Below are positions 8,841 through 15,101 of a stretch of 17,927 nucleotides of DNA, one piece after another. The notes beneath the pieces are model-generated. The model did not search any database and had not been told where the DNA came from. It was given only the letters and a program-made list of their open reading frames with translations. The stretch lies in the NCBI GenBank assembly GCA_946885735.1, contig CAMPGW010000060.1, positions 1 to 17,927 of the forward strand, read 5' to 3'. This DNA comes from an uncultured Gammaproteobacteria bacterium. Lineage in GTDB: Bacteria > Pseudomonadota > Gammaproteobacteria > Xanthomonadales > Xanthomonadaceae. The position numbers and the translations under genes were made by a program. Each line of letters begins with the position of its first letter. Position 1 is the stretch's first letter.

Positions 8841-9352
8841 CAGGCGGCGTCTTCGCCCAGTCGCTTCTGCTTGGCGAGCTTCTTCTTGACCAGTTCGCGC
8901 TTGAGCGGGGACAGGTAGTCGACGAAGACCTTGCCGGCCAGGTGGTCCATCTCGTGCTGGATGCAGACCGCCAGCAACCCGTCGGCGGTGATCTCGAAGG
9001 GCGCACCCTCGCGGTCAAGTGCGCGCACCGTCACGGAATCGGCGCGGGTCACGTCGGCGTAGATGCCCGGCACCGAGAGGCAACCCTCCTGGTAGACCTG
9101 GCTGCCGTGCGACTCGGTGATCTCCGGGTTGATGAAGACCATCGGCTGCGACTTGTCCTCGCTCACGTCGAGCACGAGCAGGCGCTGGTGCACGTCCACC
9201 TGGGTGGCCGCCAGGCCGATGCCCGGGGCCTCGTACATGGTTTCGAACATGTCGTCGATGAGCCGGCGCATGGCCGAGTCCACCCGTTCGACGGGCTTGG
9301 CTACGGTGCGAAGGCGTGGATCGGGGAACTCGAGAATCGAGAGTCTGGCCAT
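8840..9352 (-). CDS. def: Peptide deformylase
   Basis: A 170-residue metallo-hydrolase that removes the N-formyl group from nascent proteins; length and sequence match the E. coli-like type I class. All three signature motifs are present: GIGLAATQ at 44-51, EGCLSVP at 89-95 with metal ligand Cys91, and QHEMDHLAG at 132-140 with metal ligands His133 and His137 and catalytic Glu134. A lysine-rich tail follows (about 151-163). No good Shine-Dalgarno precedes ATG 9352. It is the first gene of the minus-strand run and is divergent from the LysM gene. It shares one base with fmt. Confidence 0.97.
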   Translation of the reverse strand: MARLSILEFPDPRLRTVAKPVERVDSAMRRLIDDMFETMYEAPGIGLAATQVDVHQRLLVLDVSEDKSQPMVFINPEITESHGSQVYQEGCLSVPGIYADVTRADSVTVRALDREGAPFEITADGLLAVCIQHEMDHLAGKVFVDYLSPLKRELVKKKLAKQKRLGEDAA

Positions 9353-9397
9353 GGCGAGGTCGCCGCCGAGGGGCGGACGGAGGGGGTACGGGGTCTC

Positions 9398-9403
9398 ATT
9401 GTA
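9398..9403 (-). promoter_or_regulatory. Possible -10 element for the def-fmt-rsmB run
   Basis: Read on the minus strand, these bases are TACAAT, five of six matches to TATAAT, lying 46-51 bases before the def ATG. No acceptable TTGACA-like box is seen 16-18 bases further upstream, so this is a weak call based on one hexamer in otherwise GC-rich DNA. Confidence 0.3.
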
Positions 9404-9413
9404 GCTCCACCGC

Positions 9414-9444
9414 TTGCATAACGCCGCCTGATCTGGGCTATATT
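9414..9444 (+). promoter_or_regulatory. Candidate promoter for the LysM gene
   Basis: TTGCAT at 9414-9419 and TATATT at 9439-9444 (five of six to TATAAT) are separated by 19 bp. A register starting two bases earlier (GCTATA) would give 17 bp. The hexamers stand out as the most AT-rich stretch of the divergent def/LysM gap. They lie 39 bases upstream of the LysM ATG, leaving room for a short leader. An AGGTGG Shine-Dalgarno-like run follows at about 9469-9474. The box spacing is imperfect, hence the moderate confidence. Confidence 0.45.
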
Positions 9445-9482
9445 GCCGTCACTTGTCTAGGGGAATCAGGTGGATAGCAGCC

Positions 9483-10619
9483 ATGTTTAAACGGCTCCTT
9501 GCAGTCTCGACTGCCATGCTTCTCACCCTCGCTACGTTCGCCTTCGCGGCTGAGCTCGCCGAGGACCATCCGACTTCCTACACCGTCAAGAAGGGCGACA
9601 CGCTGTGGGACATCTCGGCCCGCTTCCTGGCCAAGCCCTGGCTGTGGCCGGAAATCTGGCAGGCCAATCCGCAGGTCAAGAACCCGCACCTGATCTATCC
9701 GGGCGACGTGCTCAGCCTGGTGTACGTGAACGGTGAACCGCGGGTGACGCGCGAAACCGGTCCGGGGCCGCAGGTCCGCGTCAGCGACGCGATCGACACC
9801 ATCCCGCTGTCGCAGATCGAACCCTTCCTCAAGCAGCTGACCGTGGTGCAGGACCCGAAGTCCTTCCCCTATGTGGTCGGCCTCGAGGAAGACCGCTTGC
9901 TCACGGGTGCCGGCCAGGTCGTGTACGTGCGCGGCATGGCGAACGCCGCGCCCGGCATGAAGGTGCAACTGGCGCGGCCGGTCAGCCTCTACGCGATGGG
10001 CAAGAAGCGCCGCGACGGAAGCCGCTGGGGTGGACTGACGCCGGTGGACGTGCGCGCCAACCGCAGCCACATCCACTGGGGCTACGGCGATGCGCCGCAC
10101 GAAGCCATCGGCGAGAAGCTCGGCTTCGAGTTGATGATGCATTCCATCGGCGAGGTCACCCGCGTGCAGGACGAGATCGCGGTGGTGTTGCTGCAGGACG
10201 AGAACCGCGAGGTTCGGGTCGGCGACCGCGTGCTGCCGGTCGAGGACATGCCTTACTGCAACTGCTTCCAGCCGCATGGCGCCGCCTCCATCCCGGAGGG
10301 TGCGCAGGTGCTGGCGGTGGCCGACGGGCTGAAGTTCTCCGGGCCGCGCGTGGTCATCGCGCTCAACGTCGGCAGCCGCGACGGCATCGACAACGGCACG
10401 ACCTTCTCGGTCTGGCACGACGGCGCCCTGCGCCCGGACGTGGTCGCCCATCGCAGCAAGCTCGGCGCGATGTCCGACAAGGTGAAGATGCCGGATGACT
10501 ACCTTGGCCACGTGATGGTGTTCCGCACCTTCGAGAAGGTCAGCTACGCGCTGGTGATGGACGGCATCCGCCCGATCCGCGTCGGCGATACCCTGAAGTC
10601 CCCGAACGCCACGCAATAA
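9483..10619 (+). CDS. Secreted LysM peptidoglycan-binding domain protein
   Basis: A 378-residue exported protein. ATG 9483 gives a clean signal peptide (MFKRLLAVSTAMLLTLATFAFA, probable cleavage after AFA at residue 22), so I prefer it over the in-frame start at 9453. A LysM domain lies at about residues 33-80 (YTVKKGDTLWDISARFL, then WPEIWQANPQVKNPHLIYPGD and a VLSLVY ending), which is expected to bind peptidoglycan glycan chains. The remaining 300 residues (about 85-378) show no membrane segment and no catalytic motif I recognise. They contain beta-rich stretches and a Cys-x-Cys at about 259-261 (YCNCF). Homologues with this architecture occur next to dprA in related bacteria (inference from general knowledge). 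The gene is transcribed away from def and ends 67 bp before dprA, with a strong hairpin in between. Confidence 0.88.
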   Translation: MFKRLLAVSTAMLLTLATFAFAAELAEDHPTSYTVKKGDTLWDISARFLAKPWLWPEIWQANPQVKNPHLIYPGDVLSLVYVNGEPRVTRETGPGPQVRVSDAIDTIPLSQIEPFLKQLTVVQDPKSFPYVVGLEEDRLLTGAGQVVYVRGMANAAPGMKVQLARPVSLYAMGKKRRDGSRWGGLTPVDVRANRSHIHWGYGDAPHEAIGEKLGFELMMHSIGEVTRVQDEIAVVLLQDENREVRVGDRVLPVEDMPYCNCFQPHGAASIPEGAQVLAVADGLKFSGPRVVIALNVGSRDGIDNGTTFSVWHDGALRPDVVAHRSKLGAMSDKVKMPDDYLGHVMVFRTFEKVSYALVMDGIRPIRVGDTLKSPNATQ

Positions 10620-10647
10620 CCGGACGCATCCAGTCGGTTTCGGATGA

Positions 10648-10675
10648 CATCGCGGCGCCCTCGGGCGCCGCGATG
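10648..10675. terminator. Perfect 12-13 bp hairpin between the LysM gene and dprA
   Basis: CATCGCGGCGCCC at 10648-10660 is exactly complementary to 10663-10675. Folded realistically it gives a 12-bp stem with a CTCG tetraloop. It lies 28 bases after the LysM stop and ends 11 bases before the dprA ATG. There is no T-tract on either side, so it is not a classical intrinsic terminator. It could act as a weak or factor-assisted terminator, an RNA 3'-end stabiliser, or a structure limiting dprA expression. Confidence 0.6.
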
Positions 10676-10686
10676 CTGTGCGGGCC

Positions 10687-11805
10687 ATGGAAGACGACGC
10701 CCGCCTGATCCTGTCGCGCAGCGGTGCCCCCACCGCCAGCCTGCGCACCCTGCTCGATGTCTGCGGCGGGGCGGCGGCGGGGCGTGCCGCTGGCGTCGCG
10801 GCCTGGCGCGCTGCCGGCATTCCGGAGTCGGCCTTCCCGGGGCTGGAGTCGCCGGACCGGCGGCTGCTCGATGCGGACCGGCGCTGGCTCCAGGCATCGC
10901 CGCGGCATCGGCTGCTGGCCTGGGCCGATGCGGACTATCCGGCGCTGCTGCGGCAGGCGCCGAGTCCGCCGGCTTTCCTCTACGTTTCCGGCGACGTGGA
11001 CCTGCTCTGGCATCCGCAGGTGGCCGTGGTCGGCAGCCGGCGTCCCACCGCCGGCGGCATCGAGCACGCCCGCCGCTTCGCGCGCGCCTTCGGGCGGGCG
11101 GGCCTGGTGGTCACCAGCGGGCTCGCCGCAGGCATCGACACCGCGGCCCACCGCGGGGCCCTGGACTGCTTCCGCACGGTGGCGGTGCTCGGCACCGGCC
11201 CGGATCGGGCCTTTCCCAGCGCCAATGCGCAGTTGCTCGAGCAGGTCGTCGCCAACGGCGCCGTGGTCACCGAGCATCCGCCGGGCACCGCGGGCCAGGC
11301 ATCGCACTTTCCCTCCCGCAACCGCATCGTGGCGGCGCTGTCGCTGGGGACGCTGGTGGTCGAGGCGGCGCTGCGCTCGGGCGCGCTGATCACCGCGCGC
11401 CTGGCGGCGGAAGCCGGCCGCGAGGTGTTCGCTTTGCCCGGCTCGATCGACAATGCGCTGGCGCGCGGATGCCACCGGCTGATCCGTCAGGGCGCCGGCT
11501 TGGCGGAGACCCCCGAGGAGGTGGTCGAGGCGCTCGCCCCGGTCGCCGCCCGCCTGGCCGACGCCTTGCGGGGGCGCCTGGCGGCCGCGGACACGGCCGC
11601 CGTGCCCGGGCTGTTTCCCACGGCGAGCGCGGCCGACGCCGGCGAGCGCCGGCTGCTTGCGGCGATCGGCCACGACCCGGTGAACCTCGACCAACTTTGC
11701 GAACGCACGGGATTGACGGTCGGACCCCTCTCGGCCATGCTGCTGGCCATGGAACTGAACGGGAAGATCACTGCAGCGCATGGCCGATACACCCGTCGTT
11801 CCTGA
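10687..11805 (+). CDS. dprA: DNA-processing protein DprA (Smf)
   Basis: A 372-residue cytosolic protein that binds incoming single-stranded DNA and loads RecA during natural transformation. After an N-terminal helical region (1-75), a Rossmann-like DprA domain spans about 78-285. Its hallmarks are VAVVGSRRPT at 112-121, SGLAAGID at 144-151, FPSRNRI at 208-214, the RSGALITA segment at 230-237 and ALPGSI at 249-254. A C-terminal winged-helix DprA_WH domain covers about 315-370 (LDQLCERTGLTVGPLSAML). I chose ATG 10687 (MEDDARL) over GTG 10678. Neither has a good Shine-Dalgarno, and a hairpin lies directly upstream. It is followed after 57 bp by smg, the usual dprA-smg pairing. Confidence 0.96.
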   Translation: MEDDARLILSRSGAPTASLRTLLDVCGGAAAGRAAGVAAWRAAGIPESAFPGLESPDRRLLDADRRWLQASPRHRLLAWADADYPALLRQAPSPPAFLYVSGDVDLLWHPQVAVVGSRRPTAGGIEHARRFARAFGRAGLVVTSGLAAGIDTAAHRGALDCFRTVAVLGTGPDRAFPSANAQLLEQVVANGAVVTEHPPGTAGQASHFPSRNRIVAALSLGTLVVEAALRSGALITARLAAEAGREVFALPGSIDNALARGCHRLIRQGAGLAETPEEVVEALAPVAARLADALRGRLAAADTAAVPGLFPTASAADAGERRLLAAIGHDPVNLDQLCERTGLTVGPLSAMLLAMELNGKITAAHGRYTRRS

Positions 11806-11862
11806 CCTGTTTCCGGGGCGCCGACCCGCGGCGCACGCCCCAGGACCTAGAAAGAAGGGTTG

Positions 11863-12336
11863 ATGAAAGAAACCATACTCGACGTGCTCCTGTTCCTGTT
11901 CGAGAACTACTTCTACGACGACCCCGACGCCGTTCGCGACCGCGACTCCCTCCAGGCCGGCCTCATCCAGGCCGGTTTCAGCCCCGCCGAGATCAGCAAG
12001 GCCTTCGACTGGCTCGAGGAGCTGGCCAACCAGCGCCCTGGCCTGGCCGAGCCGCGCGCCAACGGGCCGGTGCGGGTGTTCGTGGAGGCCGAGATCGACC
12101 GCCTCGACCGGGAATGCCTGGGCTTCCTGATGTTCCTCGAGCAGCACGGCGTGCTCGACGCCGACCAGCGCGAGCTGGTGATCGACCGGGCCATGGCCCT
12201 GGACCAGGACGAGGTGGACCTGGACGACCTGAAGTGGGTCGTGCTGATGGTACTGTTCAACCAGCCGGGCGCCGAAGCGGCCTTCGCCTGGATGGAGAGC
12301 CAGATGTTCGGCGACGATCCCGAGCCGACGCATTAG
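11863..12336 (+). CDS. smg: Smg protein (DUF494 family)
   Basis: A 157-residue acidic soluble protein of the Smg/DUF494 family, about the same length as E. coli Smg (157). Matching features: an N-terminal [11 protein letters not shown] helix, the [10 protein letters not shown]...GLAEP region at about 46-63, [13 protein letters not shown] at about 86-98, and the very conserved [17 protein letters not shown] at about 123-139. The molecular function is not established; it is repeatedly found beside dprA. ATG 11863 is preferred over TTG 11860. The purine run AGAAGGG at 11853-11859 could act as a Shine-Dalgarno, although the spacing is short. A 230-bp non-coding stretch follows. Confidence 0.95.
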   Translation: MKETILDVLLFLFENYFYDDPDAVRDRDSLQAGLIQAGFSPAEISKAFDWLEELANQRPGLAEPRANGPVRVFVEAEIDRLDRECLGFLMFLEQHGVLDADQRELVIDRAMALDQDEVDLDDLKWVVLMVLFNQPGAEAAFAWMESQMFGDDPEPTH

Positions 12337-12348
12337 GTTTTGGACCTT

Positions 12349-12384
12349 GCCGGCCTCCGGCCGGCGCGCGGCTTTGCAGCCGCG
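12349..12384. repeat. Two adjacent short hairpins after smg
   Basis: GCCGGCC at 12349-12355 pairs perfectly with 12359-12365 around a 3-base loop. CGCGGCT at 12367-12373 pairs perfectly with 12378-12384 around a TTGC loop. They start 13 bases after the smg stop. No T-tract follows on the plus strand. They may help end or stabilise the dprA-smg transcript, or be the first part of the structured region upstream of topA. Confidence 0.5.
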
Positions 12385-12404
12385 TCGGCTCCGTCCTGGC
12401 GTGA

Positions 12405-12478
12405 GTCCCGGAGGCCGTGGTCTCAGGCTTTCCTGATACGGGGAAACGGCGGCGCTTGACAGCGTCGGCCTCCCGGAC
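12405..12478 (+). other. Candidate structured RNA (three-way junction) upstream of topA
   Basis: The arms 12405-12417 and 12466-12478 are complementary at 12 of 13 positions (one C-C mismatch, 12409/12474). They enclose two smaller hairpins: TCAGG 12423-12427 with CCTGA 12432-12436 (loop CTTT), and GGCGCT around 12451-12456 with 12461-12466 (loop TGAC, one G-U pair). The result is a closed three-way junction. The strand is assumed from smg and topA. I do not recognise a known riboswitch or sRNA family. The region is GC-rich, so chance pairing is a real alternative. Confidence 0.4.
12456..12461 (+). promoter_or_regulatory. Exact TTGACA box; possible topA promoter -35
   Basis: A perfect -35 consensus hexamer in the smg-topA gap. 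The nearest AT-rich -10-like bases (TTAATA 12482-12487 or TAATAA 12483-12488) are 20-21 bp away, longer than normal spacing. It is therefore either a weak, spacing-compromised promoter or a coincidence. The hexamer also falls in the loop and arm of a small hairpin. topA promoters in other bacteria respond to supercoiling, which odd spacer lengths can mediate; that link is speculation here. Confidence 0.3.
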
Positions 12479-12479
12479 C

Positions 12480-12518
12480 CCTTAATAAATAAGGAGGGCC
12501 CGCGGATACGCGGGCCTT
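12480..12518. repeat. AT-rich palindrome, Shine-Dalgarno-like run and GC hairpin in the topA leader
   Basis: CCTTA 12480-12484 and TAAGG 12490-12494 flank ATAAA. This is immediately followed by a perfect 8-bp stem, 12497-12504 with 12509-12516 (loop GATA), extendable by A-T and G-U pairs. The bases AAGGAGG at 12491-12497 form an exact anti-16S sequence with no start codon 5-12 bases downstream, and the stem partly covers them. Read on the minus strand, the hairpin is followed by CTCCTTATTTATT, somewhat terminator-like, but no minus-strand gene ends here. Confidence 0.45.
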
Positions 12519-12566
12519 GCCGTCTGGGGCGACCGCCCCTTTCCCGCTTCGGAGCCCCCGCCTTCC

Positions 12567-15101
12567 ATGGCAAAGAACCTGCTCATCGTCGAGTCACCGG
12601 CCAAGGCCAAGACGATCAACAAGTACCTGGGCAAGGACTTCACCGTCCTCGCCTCCTACGGCCACGTCCGCGACCTGGTTCCGAAAGAGGGCGCGGTCGA
12701 TCCCGAGCGCGACTTCGCCATGCGCTACGAGCTGATCGAGAAGAACGAGAAGCACGTCGAGGCCCTGTCCAAGGCCGCCAAGGGCGCCGAATCCATCTAC
12801 CTGGCCACCGACCCGGACCGCGAGGGCGAGGCGATCAGCTGGCACATTGCGGAGATCCTCAAGGAGCGCGGCCTGCTCGGGGACAAGCCTCTGCATCGGG
12901 TGGTGTTCACCGAGATCACGCCGCGCGCCATCCGCGAGGCCGTCGACCACCCGCGCAAGATCGCCGGCAACCTGGTGGACGCGCAGCAGGCGCGGCGCGC
13001 GCTCGACTACCTGGTGGGCTTCAACCTCTCGCCGGTGTTGTGGAAGAAGGTGCAGCGCGGCCTGAGCGCCGGCCGCGTGCAATCGCCGGCCCTGCGCATG
13101 ATCGTCGAGCGCGAGGAGGAGATCGAGGCCTTCGTGCCGCGCGAGTACTGGTCCATGGAAGCCGAGCTCGCGCACCCGCAGCAGGCCTTCACCGCGCGCT
13201 TGGTGAAGCTCGACGGGCAGAAGTTCGAACAGTTCACCCTCACCGACGGCAAGTCCGCCGAGGCCGCGCGCCAGCGCCTGCTCAAGGCCGCCGGCGACGC
13301 CCTGCGCGTCACCGACGTCACCAGCAAGGAACGCAAGCGCCGGCCCTCGCCGCCCTTCATCACCTCGACCCTGCAGCAGGAGGCCGCGCGCAAGCTCGGC
13401 TTCTCGACCAGTCGCACCATGCGCATCGCGCAGAAGCTCTACGAGGGCTTCACCATCGGCGACGAGGGCACGGTCGGCCTGATCAGCTACATGCGTACCG
13501 ACTCCACCCACCTGTCGGGCGATGCGCTGTCGGAACTGCGCGACGTGATCGCTCGCGACTTCGGCACCCATGCGCTGCCGGACAAGCCCAACTTCTACAA
13601 GACCAAGTCCAAGAATGCGCAGGAAGCCCACGAGGCGATCCGCCCGACCTCGGCGCTGCGCACGCCCGCCCAGGTCGCACGCTACCTCGGCGACGACGAG
13701 CGGCGCCTGTACGAGCTGATCTGGAAGCGCACGGTGGCCTCGCAGATGGTGCCGGCGACCCTCAACACCGTCACCGTCGAACTGGCGGCCGGCGGCGAGC
13801 ACGCCTTCCGCGCCAGTGGCACCACCGTAGTCGACCCGGGCTTCCTGGCGGTGTACGAGGAAGGCAAGGACACCCGCAGCAGCGAGGACGAGGACGAGGG
13901 CCGCAAGCTGCCGCTGATGAAGCTCGGCCAGACCGTGCCGCTGTCCTCGATCCACACCGACCAGCACTTCACCGAGCCGCCGCCGCGCTTCTCGGAAGCC
14001 TCGCTGGTGAAGGCGCTCGAGGAGTACGGCATCGGCCGACCCTCGACCTACGCCAGCATCATCCAGGTGCTGCTCTCGCGCGATTACGTGCAACTCGACA
14101 ACAAGCGCTTCCGTCCCAGCGACGTCGGCCGCGCGGTGATCAATTTCCTCACCGGGCAGTTCCGCCAGTACGTGGACTACGACTTCACCGCGCGGCTCGA
14201 AGACGAACTCGACGCGGTCTCGCGCGGCGAGGAGGACTGGATCCCGCTGCTGGAACGCTTCTGGGGCCCGTTCACCCAGGCCATCCACGACGCCGGCTCG
14301 GTCGAGCGCCCGGGTGGCGACCGCGTGCTCGGCAGCGACCCGGCGACCGGCAAGCCGGTGCTGGTGCGGCTGGGCAAGTTCGGCCCGATCGCGCAGATCG
14401 GCAGCCCGGACGACGAGGACAAGCCGCGCTTCGCCTCGCTGCAGGCCGGGCAGAGCATCTACACGATCACCCTCGAGCAGGCGCTGAAGTTGTTCACGCT
14501 GCCGCGCGTGCTCGGCCAGCTCGACGGCAAGGACCTGGTGGTGGCGGTCGGCCGCTTCGGGCCCTTCGTCAAGCGCGGCGACACCTATGCCTCGCTCGAC
14601 AAGACCGACGATCCCTACGAGATCGACTTCGAGCGCGGCGCCGCGCTGCTGCGGGCGCGCGAGGAACTGCTCGCGAATCGCCTGATCCGGCAGTTCGAGG
14701 GCAGCCCGATCCAGGTGCTCAACGGCAAGTACGGCGCCTACATCACCGATGGCGAGAAGAACGGCAAGATCCCCAAGGACCGCGATCCGAAGTCGCTGAG
14801 CCTGGAGGAATGCCAGGCCATCCTGGCGGCGGCGCCGCCGCGGCCGCAGCGCGGGCGGTTCGGCCGCAAGGTGGCGGCGAAGAAGGCCGCGCCGGCAAAG
14901 AAGGCTTCGAGTGCGCGCAAGGCCGCCGACGCCGACGGCGCCAAGGCGCCGGCCAGGAAGGTTGCGAAGAAAGCGACGAAGAAGGCCGCCAAGAAGTCGA
15001 CACGCAAGGTCGCCAAGAAGGCCGCCGCGACGAAGGCGCCGGCAAAAAAGGCCGCGGCAAAGAAAACCGCGGCGACCGTCAGGGCCGCAGCGCGCGTTTG
15101 A
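12567..15101 (+). CDS. topA: DNA topoisomerase I (type IA), zinc-finger-less with basic tail
   Basis: An 844-residue enzyme that relaxes negatively supercoiled DNA by single-strand passage. The N-terminal Toprim domain has VES with Glu9 at 8-10 and TDPDREGEA at 81-89 (metal-binding acidic residues Asp82 and Asp84). The type IA core follows, with the active-site tyrosine Tyr308 in GLISYMRTDST and the conserved RPSTYASI segment. After about residue 590 come three topoisomerase C-terminal repeats with the GKFGP/GRFGPFVKRG/GKYGAYITDG pattern. The last 80 or so residues (about 764-844) are a Lys/Ala-rich tail with repeated AKKA units, resembling histone H1. The protein has a single cysteine (in LEECQ), so it cannot form the tetracysteine zinc fingers of E. 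coli TopA. ATG 12567 has GGAG at 12551-12554 as a modest Shine-Dalgarno. The last 23 bp overlap the convergent ligase gene. Confidence 0.97.
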   Translation: MAKNLLIVESPAKAKTINKYLGKDFTVLASYGHVRDLVPKEGAVDPERDFAMRYELIEKNEKHVEALSKAAKGAESIYLATDPDREGEAISWHIAEILKERGLLGDKPLHRVVFTEITPRAIREAVDHPRKIAGNLVDAQQARRALDYLVGFNLSPVLWKKVQRGLSAGRVQSPALRMIVEREEEIEAFVPREYWSMEAELAHPQQAFTARLVKLDGQKFEQFTLTDGKSAEAARQRLLKAAGDALRVTDVTSKERKRRPSPPFITSTLQQEAARKLGFSTSRTMRIAQKLYEGFTIGDEGTVGLISYMRTDSTHLSGDALSELRDVIARDFGTHALPDKPNFYKTKSKNAQEAHEAIRPTSALRTPAQVARYLGDDERRLYELIWKRTVASQMVPATLNTVTVELAAGGEHAFRASGTTVVDPGFLAVYEEGKDTRSSEDEDEGRKLPLMKLGQTVPLSSIHTDQHFTEPPPRFSEASLVKALEEYGIGRPSTYASIIQVLLSRDYVQLDNKRFRPSDVGRAVINFLTGQFRQYVDYDFTARLEDELDAVSRGEEDWIPLLERFWGPFTQAIHDAGSVERPGGDRVLGSDPATGKPVLVRLGKFGPIAQIGSPDDEDKPRFASLQAGQSIYTITLEQALKLFTLPRVLGQLDGKDLVVAVGRFGPFVKRGDTYASLDKTDDPYEIDFERGAALLRAREELLANRLIRQFEGSPIQVLNGKYGAYITDGEKNGKIPKDRDPKSLSLEECQAILAAAPPRPQRGRFGRKVAAKKAAPAKKASSARKAADADGAKAPARKVAKKATKKAAKKSTRKVAKKAAATKAPAKKAAAKKTAATVRAAARV

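Noticed and set aside
12517..12735. A 72-codon frame starting at TTG 12517, preceded by the AAGGAGG run
   Set aside because: The TTG is 19 bases from the run and inside or after a hairpin. Nearly all of the frame overlaps the highly conserved start of topA in another frame, with Arg/Ser/Pro-rich translation.
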